Part shown: piece by piece, positions 1-11,298 of the stretch
Position numbering within the stretch: position 1 is the stretch's first letter
How the letters are laid out: every line of letters begins with the position of its first letter
NCBI GenBank assembly: GCA_002104905.1
Contig: MCFE01000331.1
Coordinates: 29,075 to 93,074 of the forward strand
Length of the DNA: 64,000 bases
Source: Basidiobolus meristosporus CBS 931.73
Lineage: Eukaryota; Basidiobolomycota; Basidiobolomycetes; Basidiobolales; Basidiobolaceae
Reading direction: 5' to 3'
Notes under the pieces: model-generated
The model's input: the letters and a program-made list of their open reading frames with translations, nothing else
Told to the model about the DNA's origin: nothing
Database searches by the model: none
Made by a program: the position numbers and the translations under genes

Positions 1-1445
1 TGGTTAACGCTGGAAGTGGTTGTGGCTAGCCTCGAATGGAGAAAGTACCTGTCTCGTTGCTAACGTTCTCCTCTTTCTTCAACATCCCACAGCAGCAAGA
101 ACGACAAGATGCTATGCAGTGCACCCAACCCCCCACCAGCTTATATATCCACGCACCAGGCCAAGCTTTCGTGTAGAAGCCAATCTTGTGAAGTGCCGTG
201 GTGCGAGGGTTTCCTTTCCTGGCGCTCTACTTGGAGACTTTCCATGGATGCCGAGGCCTAGTGGTACGGATTGGCCTAAACGATCTCAAGCTTAACTTTT
301 CTTCCTGAAGAGCAAATTACCTCCGTTCTAGATAAAATTAAGCACTCAGGTGATTGGAGGAAAGGTGGGGTTTGTTGGGACGAAGATAAAAATATCCCAA
401 GAGGCAGCCTCGTATTGGTTGGCCCGATCAGCCTGGATATCCAGCATCCGCCAAATACGGGACAGAACTATTGTCCATCGTCGCTTAATCCATATTTTGG
501 TGGGATGGAGATACGGTAGCTACCCTGGGTTCAACGATCGCGCATGAGCGCAACCCAACTATCCCTGAAAATCGAGATAATTGGACCCACGTAGGCCTAT
601 CCCGTACTGAACACAGTGCGCTACTTACAATCTGGTGGTTCCCAATTGGCGGATGGCTCCTACACCAATTAATACCAGAACCTCCACCACCCTCCTCTTG
701 CGTCTGGCATAAGGGCAATGGTGGGCAATGGTGGGCAGTGGTGGGCAGTGGTGGGCCATCGATGTGCGGTATGCTGGCCTGATCCAAACAGTTATCCCAG
801 GACGGACGTGATTGACGGCTGGATGTCCGGCTCAGCAGAGAGAGTTCGAGTCCAGAGGCCGCTGCAAAACAATGATGTAAGCATTACCTGCGAGGAGCCG
901 GTGTAGGCCCAAGGGGAGTCCGTTTTCCTTTTGCACGGTGCACAGTGCGCCTATCTGCCAACCAACCTCGAGTCGGATCAATTCTGAGACTGGATAAAAT
1001 TGGTGCATCCGAGCACTGTTTCACCGTGGTGGTTGTCTGGGAAGATTGGAGATATCAGCAGCCGCGAATTGGCCAGCAATTTGACCATTTATAGCTAAAT
1101 GTGGCTGGATTTCATGTCTCCCTTCTCAAGGGACCGCTGAATCCCAGTGCACCTGCACACTCCACCCTTGTTAGATACCTGGCAAACATCAGTGGCCCGT
1201 CAACACCGCCATATCATATGCGTATCAGAATCCGATCATAGGCACACATGGATTTCTTGCCCATTCGGGAAGATTTACTAGAATAGTAACCGCACTATCA
1301 ACGGTGGTCGTCTGTTGGCAGACACGCCCCTCAGATACATCAGAAAGCCGGGACATCGCTCAAGCAGAGCCTGTTACATAGAGATCATTGAAAGAAACAA
1401 ACCATACTACAAGCACCGATATCCATACATGAGCGAAGAAAGGGG
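1..1445. other. Gene-poor flank with no recognised gene
   Basis: I see no coding region that I can defend here. Short open frames exist on both strands, but they are low-complexity or start at non-ATG codons, and none shows a family motif. CpG dinucleotides are common, unlike in the transposon block further right. The only structured piece is a short tandem repeat near 714-756. The 3' end of the minus-strand Stc1-type gene abuts this stretch, so it probably holds that gene's 3' UTR and terminator. Nothing can be said about the remainder. Confidence 0.5.
714..756. repeat. 10-bp tandem repeat, about four units
   Basis: A decamer of the form GTGGGCARTG is repeated in direct order about four times. 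It lies in an otherwise unique-looking stretch. It is too short for a satellite and looks like a local slippage product. Confidence 0.8.
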
Positions 1446-1826
1446 TTACGAAGTATCCGCCTCATCTGAATGGGAAGGGTCAGATAAGTCCGTTTCGTCC
1501 AGAGGCCCCGATTCCTCCAGTATCTTCCAACAATCTATGCATCTCGCCATCTCACGAAACCTGCGCTGGTTCTTACGAAACTCGGCGAGGGGCTTCTCCT
1601 TTCCGCACACGATGCAGAACATACTGGAGCACACTCTCGCGGTGCACTTCTTGCAACTTGGGGGCTTTCGTTTGCCGCTGTGCCCGTGGCGGTAGTGTCG
1701 CGACATCGCCAATTGGGATTTGGAGAAATCGGCGGGTGGCTTGGTGAGTTTACAACAGAAGCAGTAGATGTGGTCGATTGTGGAGGAGGCTGGCCTCTTC
1801 TTGGTGCGAGAGTTGAATTTCCCCAT
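1446..1826 (-). CDS. Stc1-domain zinc-finger protein
   Basis: This 126-residue protein reads from an ATG at 1826. The frame stays open upstream, but only to a TTG, so this ATG is preferred. It matches the Stc1 domain layout: a first cysteine cluster at residues 22-25 followed by an 'FSKSQ' block, then C58/C61, C66, C71/C74, an 'FRKNQR' block and C96/C99, repeating the pattern Cys pair, K..F.K.QR, Cys pair. The tail is acidic and serine-rich. In Schizosaccharomyces pombe, Stc1 bridges the RNAi effector complex to the Clr4 methyltransferase complex; many filamentous ascomycetes have small proteins with the domain whose role is unknown. It lies about 430 bp downstream of another minus-strand zinc protein gene. 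The domain call is firm; a heterochromatin role is inference. Confidence 0.82.
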   Translation of the reverse strand: MGKFNSRTKKRPASSTIDHIYCFCCKLTKPPADFSKSQLAMSRHYRHGHSGKRKPPSCKKCTARVCSSMFCIVCGKEKPLAEFRKNQRRFREMARCIDCWKILEESGPLDETDLSDPSHSDEADTS

Positions 1827-2257
1827 CTTGACGGCTTCTTCGTGGTGATCGCTATTTATATCGGGTGCGCATTGATTCAAAATAACCTTTGCTGAGGTAA
1901 ACTAACTGATTTCCATGAGATGGGTCTTTATTGATACGTCTGCACGGATGCCATCTAGTTGGACATCACCGCAGTGTGTCACTGATCAACGATAATAGAA
2001 TATTTGATGCGGATGAGGGGTCCCAATCATCACACATTCTTTGCATTCCTTCGCTAGGCTTCTAGGTTCAGAGCGGCGAGTTGGGGAGGGGTCTGTTATA
2101 CACAGGGGCTGCGTGTATGGGAATAGGATGCTGCATGCTCCAGGAGTCTAGAACCGACGCTCATTGGTAAAGATTCCAACTGAACTTGACGTAAACAAGA
2201 TAACCATGATACAAGGCGGCCATGGACAACGGATGAGCGGCAATCACCAGAGGGTTG
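1827..2257. other. Spacer between two minus-strand genes
   Basis: This 431-bp gap separates the stop codon of the zinc-knuckle gene from the ATG of the Stc1-type gene. It should hold the terminator of the first and the promoter of the second. I see no further ORF with support and no clear core promoter element. Confidence 0.5.
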
Positions 2258-3965
2258 CTAAAACAAGTATTCGTTGACAAATTCAGTGGAGCCGGAGAGC
2301 TCGTCCAAGTCAACGATCCTCCTTGAGAAGACGTTCTGCGGTTTGTCGCAGTTGAGCCGGTGCCAATCAAAATGGTCGTCGCAGGCAACTGAGCCGGGCA
2401 TGTTTTTCAGGCCTTGGTGGGACCAGGTAGCGTTGATGATGTCATAATGTCGATGGAAAAACTTCTCCACGCATCCGGCGCATTGGCGTAACTCGTGGAC
2501 GTCCATCTCCTCGCAGCTTGGATTGCTACATTTGATCTGGGGCATGTTTAGTGGGAAGTAAAAGGATGCCCAGTCGAATCCAAACGTCGATTACCTGGCG
2601 GTGAAGCTTGAACGAGTAAAGGTGTCGATGCTCCGGGTTCTCAACCAGATGTTGCGCCAGATGGCCCTTTCCATCGCATATGATCGCACTGGGAACCAAT
2701 TAGTCGGCTACGTGGCAAGTTCACTGGAGGTGCTACTTACTTGCAGTCAAGACAGTAAACCAAATTCCATCGAACCCCACAATCGACGCACTTGGGGTTC
2801 TTTATTTTCCGGATCTCCAAGCAACTAATCAAGCCTGTATTAGTAGGTTCGCAAACGGCCAGCAAGCCTAATATACTCACCGGTGATGGTAATCTCGGAG
2901 TTTCTTCGAGTACACCTCTTTTTTCCCGGTTTCTTCGACGGGGACGTTGATGCAATGGATGGGCAGATGCCCTAGCTTCTTGCATTTCCAGCTGGGGGTG
3001 TAAAAACATTAGCGACGAGCAGTCCAAAGAAATCCCCTCGTCGGTTGAGAACATACCAAACTTCCCCGCCCAAGCGGTTCTCCCGATCTTTGTATTTCCC
3101 GGCACGGGCGTCCCAGATATCCCGAGTGGAAACCGCATGACTCGAACCACCGGCGGGCGTCGACTCGCGAGGAGACGCCGGGCTCTCTTCCGAGTCCTGT
3201 TGGCGATACCGTGCTTTTTGGGTGAAGTCGTCTTCCTCACTATCGTCCGAATACAGAGCAGCAATAGAGTTGATCCCGTCGTAAGGATTCGTTGAGTGAC
3301 TAGATTCGACTTGAGTCTCCTCTTCGGAAAGGGGGACTGTCTCTTCCTCCTCGCTCTCGTCGCTCAGAAGCCCGAAGTAGTTTCTGGGCTTTTTGCGAAC
3401 CTGCGAGGCTTCTTCAAGCTGTGGTTTGGTATGAGTCGTCCCGTGCTTTGGTGGGGCCTCGTAAACCTGATATCCAGGAAAGTAGGGGGTACTCTCCTCA
3501 CTGGCATCCCTACTAGCCGATATGGATCTTTTAGGTAGTGGGAGAGGTTGATCCAAGTCGTTTGAGGAGGTGTCGATCTCTGGATGAGCTGGCGAACGAG
3601 GTTTTGGGTCCTTCAGTCGGTAAGTGGTCTTTTTCTCTTCATCCTGAACCAGCGGGTTGCCTCTATCTAGAAGAGGATTAGGTTAACAGAGGTTCAACAG
3701 CTTCTGGTCGAGACTGACCGGCGAGTCCAGAAAAGTCCGTCTTTTCCCGTCAGGTACCTTGTTTCTGAAAATATCGATGGGCCACCTTTTTCTTCGCGTT
3801 ATCTTGTAACACGGTCCCGATGATCTCCCCCTGATCAAGTTGCTCTAGGGAGTTTTCTCCGTATGTACTGCCGTAAAGCTGGTTTGGGTCCACCTCTCCT
3901 GTGAGTATCTTGTAACTCTGGAGGTTTTTGAGGAGATTCTTCGCTTTGGTATCCCAACGACGCAT
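2258..3965 (-). CDS. Six-exon zinc-knuckle / cysteine-cluster protein, function unknown
   Basis: Exons on the minus strand are 3965-3758, 3666-3057, 2991-2881, 2824-2741, 2688-2595 and 2536-2258. All five introns are GT-AG and short (91, 65, 56, 52 and 58 nt), and the spliced length is 1386 nt, giving 461 residues with no internal stop. Residues about 90-250 are acidic, serine-rich and probably disordered. A CX2CX4HX4C zinc knuckle is formed exactly across the second splice junction (residues 273-286). It is followed by a dense Cys/His region (C311, C322/C325, C334/C337, C342, H347, H351) that resembles a UBP-type zinc finger, then CX4C at 372-377, C388/C391, H397/H399 and a final C-H-H-C group. 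I do not recognise the family; nucleic-acid or ubiquitin binding is only a guess. The 5' end is uncertain: an upstream ATG at 4069 could be joined by a 38-nt intron, which is unusually short. Confidence 0.72.
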
Positions 3966-5601
3966 TCTGGCGGATTGAGCACGTCCACTAATCCCCCGTG
4001 GTACATGATTACTTGGCCTTGGCCTTGGTCAGAATCTTGCCTGATCTCGTCTGATCCCGTTATCGACATCGTGAGGTTGGCCAATAATCCATAATAATCC
4101 TGATCCAGTGGTGCATATAAATCCGCACTTGTCTGGATTGGTTTTTGATTGGGCAGAGTATAAATTGCATGAACACTAACCCTTGAGTTTAACTCTGAAC
4201 CCTAACCCTATCGTGGACACACCGATTGTTCCATCATGAGCTTTCTATCAGCTGCGAGTTGATTGAAACAGGCTATGCAAGGGGTTGGGTGATGTAAATT
4301 AACCGCCATAGCCTCTAACCAAATCAACGGTCAGGTCTATACCGGTATTCGGTACCCAGGCTTCCCTCCAACACAATCCTATTGGTACGGTTGGTATGCT
4401 TGAGGTGCATAGGGGAGGGGTTATTGGGATTTGCCCTACAGGAGCTTAGGTGGCCTGTGTTGACTGAGTTCGCAAATGGTCGGGCGTTTCACGCGTCCAC
4501 ATGGTCTGGGATTCAATCAATATGTCTAATTGGAGAGCTCGACCAACTCCACTTGGATCAGGCCAGTGTACCATGGCGCACTCAGAGCCGACAGTTCATT
4601 CCTGTCCCCTGAAAGTAGTATGGGCGTTTCGCCGTAAAGGACTCGTTCGATATAGCCAACTCCCAACTCTTAAGGGGATCGGCTATTGGGATTGGTGGGT
4701 TTGACAATCAATTTTGTGGCATGTTCATTGGTACCATTTCTACCACTTGGCCTTGGTCTTGATTCTCCGGATGGGGTCGATCAGTCCGCTAACCAGAGAG
4801 CATTCTGCTTGGTGTGATATTTGCTCCCGGGTCTTATGTTGGACATATGCATTGCCGTCAGCACCCCACTTTGCAATGGATCATTTCAATTTCCGTTTCA
4901 CTTGGTAGGTTTGAGATCAATGAGTTTAACCTACCTCCGTGATTCCCCACCGCAATGGATGGATCATTCTAGATACTTTCTTATTTCTGCATGGACATGG
5001 CACCAGGTGATATTCTCCCCTGCTGGCTTAATCCACAATCCCCTATTACACGAACCGGCAAGATCCAATCCCAAGCTCCGGACATGCGAGTTTCCGTCCA
5101 CCAGAGTCTTACGTGAGCAATCCAATCGCAATCCATTTGGCCTGGAGATCCAAGGTGTATACCAGGCCGATACTTGGGAACTATTGAATCCCCAGTGTGA
5201 CGGAAGCCCCCAGACATGTTTCAGCATGCAATTCGCATTGATCAACGTGGTTTGTGGTGATAACTCAACCCGGAGCATCATGTAGGTGGTAGAGTTGCAA
5301 CTTATATGCATTTGGTAGCAATCAGCAGGAAGGGTATCTTAAATTCGTGCTTGGTCAGCCAGATGTCCAAGTTCTTACTTGGCTTGCGTAACCTAATTAA
5401 AATGGCTAGGCTGCTTGCTAATCTCTACTTTTTTGATATCTGCACTCCAAAAGATACCCTCACCTGGCTAACTCTGTTGCAACTTGCTAGTTTGGTGCCC
5501 AGAATCTTGATTATAATACTGTGGTCTCTAACAATGATTTTGGAGCTTGGCAATATTGGAAGCCATGGAAATAGCTGTTAAGACTGCTGTATGTTGCAGG
5601 T
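3966..5601. other. Upstream region and unassigned DNA
   Basis: The first ~300 bases should hold the promoter of the zinc-knuckle gene. Beyond that I find no gene I can support. The longest open frame (4836-5285 on plus, about 149 codons from its first ATG) has no recognisable motif, and another frame is open on the opposite strand, so it is probably chance. Two adjoining CCCTAA units occur near 4196-4210 but do not form a telomere tract. Base composition shifts from CpG-bearing to AT-rich and CpG-poor at roughly 5300-5600, which marks the left edge of the transposon block. Confidence 0.5.
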
Positions 5602-6105
5602 GTTTTAAAGTTTGTAATTACACCTAAATACTCCCTTACCTAGGTCACTTGGAGAGAGTTTTGGCCAAATTCCTTGTCAGAATTTACTTACAATGCTTTC
5701 ATCAAAATGTCAGACCCCCAGGACATGAAAGAATCTCAAAGCTGTCCAGATGGCCCCAAAGTTTGCACACATGCACTTGATCTTGTAAGATTTTTGGAGA
5801 TGTTGGAAGTGCTTGGGAGAACAAGTAGATTATGTGGCTTTCACTTAATGATTTACTGAATGTAATAGTAATAACTGTACTTTTACATGGTCTTGGCAAA
5901 ATAAACATACAGAATGTGCTTAAGAAGGACTCAATTGTTGCAAATTTTCAGCTTGGGCAACATTGCCACTGATCATGTTGTAAGTACCCTGTATGTTGGC
6001 AAACATATTCAGCATATACTCTTAAAAGGAATTTGGGCAAAATTCTTTGAGGTTTGTATACTTCTACAAAAGCAACCAAGTCAAGCAACTATTTAGGTGT
6101 AATTG
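5602..6105. repeat. Two opposed copia LTR pieces
   Basis: 5602-5783 matches the 5' half of the copia LTR seen intact at 13010-13359, in plus orientation. 5781-6105 matches the same LTR in minus orientation and is quite diverged in its middle. The two pieces meet head-on inside the LTR, so one LTR probably inserted into, or recombined with, the other. No coding sequence is attached. Confidence 0.65.
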
Positions 6106-6157
6106 CAAAGCTTAATACTCCCACCCCACTGAGCAATCTTATTTACTAGGCCTATGT

Positions 6158-6833
6158 TGTTGTAAAAACTTGTAACTTCATCTAAATACTTACCTAACTT
6201 AGTCACTTAGATCATTACCTACAAATCTTAGAGAATACTGACCAAATTCCTTGTTGGGAGTTACTCAGAATATTTTACCAAAATATCAGGTACCCAGAAC
6301 ATGAAAATCATCAATGTTGTCCAAACAGCCCCAAAATTTGCACACATGCTCATGAGACCTTGCTGCATCTATTTTTTGTGTTTTACACCAGGACCATGTA
6401 AAAGTATAGATACTACTTTTACACTTCATAGATCATTAAGTGAAAGCTGTTGTCAGAGTCTTGGAGATTTTGGAAGTGATTGAAAGAACAAGTAGATTCA
6501 GTGGCTTTCACTTAATAATACTTTTAGATGGTCTTGGCATGGCTAACATATAGAATTGGCTCAGCAAGGTCCCAAGAGCATGTGTGTGAAGCTTGGGGCT
6601 GTTTGGACAATATTGAGAATTCAAATGATCTGAGTACCTGATATTTTGGTGAGAATATTCTAGGTAAATCTCAACAAGAAATTTAATCAGTATTCTCTAG
6701 AATTTGTAGGTAAAAATCCAAGTGATTAAGTTGGTGGAATATTTAGGTGGAATCACAAAATTCTACATTGAAAACCACATAATCTACTTGTTTTTTCAAG
6801 CACTTCCAATATCTCCAAGACTCTTACAAAAGT
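6158..6833 (+). repeat. 5' LTR of copia relic C1, split by an inverted LTR
   Basis: The plus-orientation LTR starts with TGTTGTAAAA at 6158 and ends near 6833 with CTTACAA. It is interrupted at 6448-6770 by a second LTR of the same family on the other strand. Removing that piece restores one LTR of about 350 bp, the family's usual length. A degraded primer-site remnant (TATGAGCC) follows directly. Confidence 0.75.
6448..6770 (-). mobile_element. Solo copia LTR nested in another copia LTR
   Basis: This is a minus-strand copy of the copia LTR. It is flanked by the 5-bp pair AAAGC (6443-6447) and AAAAC (6771-6775), a target duplication with one mismatch. That size fits copia integrase. The internal region is gone, so it is a solo LTR left after LTR-LTR recombination. 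Confidence 0.7.
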
Positions 6834-6862
6834 CTATGAGCCTCAAGCTCTCACACTCTGTA

Positions 6863-7745
6863 ATGTCCACTGCTGCTATTATTGGACTTTTCCCCTCTGC
6901 TGTAAAGTTGGTGGATCTAACTATCAGGTCTGGAAGGTGAAGATGAAGTTGCTGCTACAGGAAAGTGGCCTTTGGGATACTGCTATAGGTGAGGAATGCC
7001 CTCCTAAAAGCTTGGGAGAAGGAGCCTCAAAGTACCAGAAGAAACAACAAAGTGTTTTTGCTGCATTTGCTTTGATGTTAAAGACAAATTGCTAACTCAA
7101 TGCTCCATAGCAAAAACAGCAAAGAATGCCTGGAAGGCATTAGAAGACACATTCCAGCCATGTTCAGCTGCTAAGAAAGTATATCTTAGAAGAAAATTGT
7201 TTATTACAAAAATGCTGCCAGGAAAAGATGTGAAAAATTCAATAAGCAGAATTATGCTGCTATGCGGTAGGATGAAATCTGAGGGCATGCCAACTACTGA
7301 TGAAGATTTAATAGTTATCATTTTGAATAGCCTGATAGCCAGGTTTCTGGGTCTTGAGTCAGCCCTGGAGTCCTCAACTGAAGATTTTGCCAGCTGCTGG
7401 ATGAAGAACTCAGATAATCAAGTGCTAACAACAAGTAAGAAGAATATACTGTAATGAGCAGTTATAACCAGCAATGAAGGAACCTAAGATACTTGAAAGG
7501 TAACAGCAATCTGCCTTGCAACTACTGCAAAAGGAAAGGACACCCATTAGACTGGTGCCTCAACAGGAAAGATAATCAGCAAAAGAACCCTGAATTAAGG
7601 AATGCTGCAACAACTGAAGATGGATTACTCATATCTGAACTATATATGACCACCAATAAGGACTCTCAGATGTAGGATATTGACTTTGGAGCATATCAAC
7701 ACTTCACACCCAAAAAAGAACTACAAATGTATGACCATGCTATTG
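6863..7745 (+). pseudogene. Copia C1 gag-protease remnant
   Basis: From an ATG at 6863 the reading follows Ty1/copia Gag. The N-terminal block matches C2's 'SNYQV.KVKMK', then comes a middle section of 121 open codons (7089-7454), a CCHC zinc knuckle C-N-Y-C...H...C near 7516-7555, and a damaged protease site reading D-F-G-A at about 7680 where active enzymes have D-S-G-A. Several stops and frameshifts break it. The sequence ends soon after the protease, where CACTA-like DNA begins, so integrase, reverse transcriptase and 3' LTR are all missing. It is clearly the same family as C2 at 13.0 kb. Confidence 0.8.
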
Positions 7746-7861
7746 CCATGGCACCTGATGGACTCATAGTAAATAAGTACTCTACCAGCAAATCCTGCTG
7801 GCCACTGATTTGCATCAATCTGAATCTGCTATCAATCCTATAGTATTAGAGCCCAAGTCTG

Positions 7862-8170
7862 ATGGTAAGCTCATCAATATCTGTGCCTAAATCATCATCC
7901 AGCCAGGATTGCTACCTGCATTCATTGCTGGATAAGTTTTGTATGCTCTCTAACAGGATCCTAGTAAATTCCCTTCATATCAAAGCACATATTCTTATCT
8001 GCATTGAAGATACCCAAGCCTTCAGCAAGTTAGCCAGCTTTTCTGGGTACAATGGATGGCATTGTTTTCCAGTGTATGAGATCCAGGGGATTTTTTCCAT
8101 AACTCACACAAATTATTATTATCCAAGCACTACACTAAGAACATCATTTTCTTGCAAAGAGAATGTATGA
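7862..8170 (+). pseudogene. Tnp2-type transposase fragment (X1)
   Basis: This 102-codon frame matches the Tnp2-type transposase read on the minus strand of X4. It carries the region with 'HIKAHILICI.DT' followed by 'LASFSGYNG' and a 'THTNYYYP' block. In fungal CACTA/EnSpm transposases these segments (GDTPA...GH/NA...C..C...YYYP) sit in the Tnp2 core. The catalytic neighbourhood is not complete here. The downstream C-terminal portion continues to 8353 in broken frames and resumes after the nested element at 11349. This fragment cannot make an active enzyme. Confidence 0.65.
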
Positions 8171-8979
8171 AAGTCAGCATGCATTTGCATCAAGAATATA
8201 ACCTTCAAGTCTGTGATGGGCGTGATGAGTTGACATATGGAGGACTGTCAATAAGAAATAGAAAGAACTGAGGACATATGTGCATATAGAGACACCTATA
8301 CCTTGGCACTATGAAGCTCATCAGCCCCAATGTGTGGGTTGTCAGTTATGTTATCCTATGAAAAATTATTGTATGATCCCAAAAGGCCATTGCAAATATC
8401 AGGTCCCATAACTAGGAGGTATTGATCCCATCAGGACACCATGCAAAGACCAATAAAAAATAATTGCACCCCAGATATCACAAAAAACTTGGTCAAAATT
8501 TTTCATGAAGACAATACAAAAGTGGCTTTTGATTGGTTCTCTTCCAATTTTCTCACTTTCTGATCCTGAACACTCTATCACCTCCTATATTTGTGTGCAT
8601 TAATTGGCTATTGCCCCTTTATCACACTCCTTACAACCCAACTCTACCGTTCCTCTTAATCTTCATGCATACAAATTGATTTATTTCCGTTGAACTTCAA
8701 TTGTACCTCAATTGCCAAATGTATAGACCTATATAAGTCCCTATATCATACACTAACATTAAGCCCAACCCCACACTCAACAAGTAACTCAGTTGATATC
8801 CACCACACAATAAGTATTACTTCTGTAATGCTTTTTTTCCATGACTTTCAAGCCCTATGGCTTTATGCCACTGTTCATTCACTGGTTCCCATATATCCTG
8901 GTTTTCAGCCTGCACTACAAGTTCTAGCTACTCATCTACCAATCTTTACAATAAATCCTTGCAATATTCAAGTGCTTTT

Positions 8980-10290
8980 TCTTGCGCACTGCTCTTGAAG
9001 AAGTGCTGCAACCTCTTGGTGTGCCTGTTAATGTTCCAAAATTCCACTAAAGGCATCGTGACAACCCTTTGGGTTCTGATGTTGTTACTTTGTCTGTCAG
9101 TAGGATCTCCACTCTGTCAACAATGGAGAATGTGAAGGCTGTGGTAGACAAATTGCCTATTGCTACAAACTCATCTACCTCACTGGAGTGCAACTCAACT
9201 GGCTGAGCTTCCAACTCTTGTTGAAACAGCTGTTTTCTTGTTGATGATTCTTCTTGGCTATGATGGGATTCAGTCTGTTCTGGGCTTACAGCATTAATTG
9301 ACAAAAACTGCAGCTTTTTTCTCACACTTCCCTGTGTCCAGCTTGGATAGACTTTTTCCCTTTACCTTTTCCTTGATCACTGCCTGGTCTTTTACTGTTA
9401 TTTAGACTGAGTACTTCTCAAGTGGAATTACCCTTTTTCCTTGGTAAACTTTGTGCTGGTGCATCAGTGTCTGCCTGCTTTTTCCTTATTGGCACTCTTC
9501 CAGCTACCTGATGTCCCATTGATGCTTATTTGGAGCTTTTGGCCCTGCTTGTAATGGGCTCTTGAGGATGCTGCTGGTTTTTTGCCATTGCACCCTTGTT
9601 CTTCTGCCTTTGATAGTTTCTGCTATTTCTGAGATACTTTCTTGGCATACCAGTGCTGGCCTAAAATCTATTACTTGTTTGAGTCCAGGATAATGCTCAT
9701 GAAATAAGTCAAGCACATTTGGCTTGGCCTTGCGTTCTAGATGGTTCCATGATATGCCAGCCTAAAGGTGTTGGCATGCTAGACTTCTAACAGCCTCTTG
9801 AATATTATCCCACTCTTCATTATTGCACTCAATGGCTACACAGATCTTCAATGTCTTTTGATTTTTATGCTTTGGGATAAACACTACATTATCTCCCTCC
9901 CATACTGTGTTAGGTTTTTCTGTGGGCATTAACTTTGGGCACTGTTGTTGTGCTTCAAAGACTGTATGGTGTTCCTCTGCTGTTACATTGGGAAATGGCA
10001 CAAATTCTTGGCTGTGACATTGAGATACTTGAGTTCCTTCTTTGCAGCAATGATACTGCTTTCTCCACCTGAGATATTGATTGCTCCACACCTTTTATCT
10101 ACAGATCCTCTTTCTGGACTATTTCCTGACTTAATGCTTTGGTATGAGCTGACAACATACTTGCTAATACAGATGGTGAAAATGTTATGACAGCCACTTG
10201 CTAGTCTTCCACTGAAGGTACTGCGTTTGCTACATTCCAATCTGCCTTAGCATTATGATCAGCTTGTGGCTTTGCAGGGATTCCCAATTG
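8980..10290 (-). pseudogene. Second gene of the CACTA-like family (X2 copy), broken
   Basis: This minus-strand remnant matches the plus-strand second gene of X4 (56233-57913). Conserved blocks are 'AMEH...SISQV', 'EHHTVFEAQQ', 'IECNNEEW', and at the C-terminal side 'LEAQPVELHSSEVDEF'. Frames change several times and stops occur, so no full protein results. I do not recognise the family. In plant CACTA elements the second protein (TnpA) binds subterminal repeats, which is an analogy and not shown here. Confidence 0.55.
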
Positions 10291-10950
10291 CCTATTTGAT
10301 TGAGTGTCTGAGGTATCTGCATAAGCATATTGCAAGATGTTTATGTTACCAGCAATACAAGGTATATAACAGCTTTGCAAGTTTCATACTAAAAAGCTGT
10401 AAAGTTGAGGTGATAGAAGTTTGTCAGTTGCAGCAGGTGTGCATGCTTCTAGAGGTTAGTAAGCAGGAGGCCATAGTATTTTTTGATTTGAACTATATGG
10501 TAAATACCCAAGATAGTAGTGGGTAAGCAAATAAGGAGGGGCAATTTTGCAGTGGAATATATGAATTGGGCAAGGGGAGGTAGAAAAAGTAAATACCATT
10601 TGGTAAATTGGTACAGTAGCATTATACAGACTAGCTGTGGGCTGTCATACTACTGTGATAATGCCATTAGAGGCTTGCAATGGGCCCATCAAAACACTGT
10701 CACATTTTTTGCCTTATCAGGCAAATGCATGTACTGGCCAGTTAGATCCACTCATATAGTTGTATAGCACAATAAGACTGCAACAATGCCATGCCACACT
10801 TGGTAAAGCACTGTTCAAACACCATTATGTTTTTAACTTTATATAACTGTAAAATTAGCCAAGTGTTGTTGTGGTTCCATCATAAGATTGTTTTAATGGT
10901 CATTAATTCCAAGTTGCTGGTACCATTGTGGTCTCTTGACAGGATCTTTA

Positions 10951-11298
10951 TGTTGTAAAGATTTGTAATTCCACTTAAGTATTCACCTAACTGAGTTGCT
11001 TAGATCATTACTTTCAAACCCTAGGGAATACTAACCAAATTCCTTGTTGCAATTTACCTAGAATATTTTCACCAAACATCAGGTATCCAGAACATGAAAA
11101 CTTGCAGAGTTGTCCAATCAGCCCTAAAACTTTGCATACATGTCATTGGGACCTTCCTTAGCCTATTCTGCATGTTTGTAATGCCAAGACCATGTAAAAG
11201 TATAAGCACTAAATTGACAATAATAAATCACTAAGTGAAAACCACATAATCTGCTATTTCTCCAAATCACTTCCAATATCTCCAAGACTCTTACAACA
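10951..11298 (+). mobile_element. Solo copia LTR with target duplication
   Basis: This is a 348-bp LTR of the same family as 13010-13359. It starts TGTTGTAAAG and ends CTTACAACA. It is flanked by CTTTA (10946-10950) and CTTAA (11299-11303), a 5-bp duplication with one mismatch. It sits inside the end region of X2, so it postdates X2. Confidence 0.85.

Noticed and set aside
1315-1695. 126-codon plus-strand frame over the Stc1-type gene
   Set aside because: It is the antisense shadow of the Stc1 domain, whose Cys pattern is clear on minus.
3968-4069. 38-nt first intron joining an ATG at 4069 to the zinc-knuckle gene
   Set aside because: The frame and GT-AG fit, but the length is below the usual fungal minimum; kept only as an alternative start.
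4190-4212. CCCTAACCCTA near 4200 as a telomere repeat
   Set aside because: Only about two units are present, without a tract or chromosome end, so it is chance or at most a trace.
4836-5285. 149-codon plus-strand ORF as a gene
   Set aside because: No motif, no splice or start support, and another frame is open on the minus strand over much of it.
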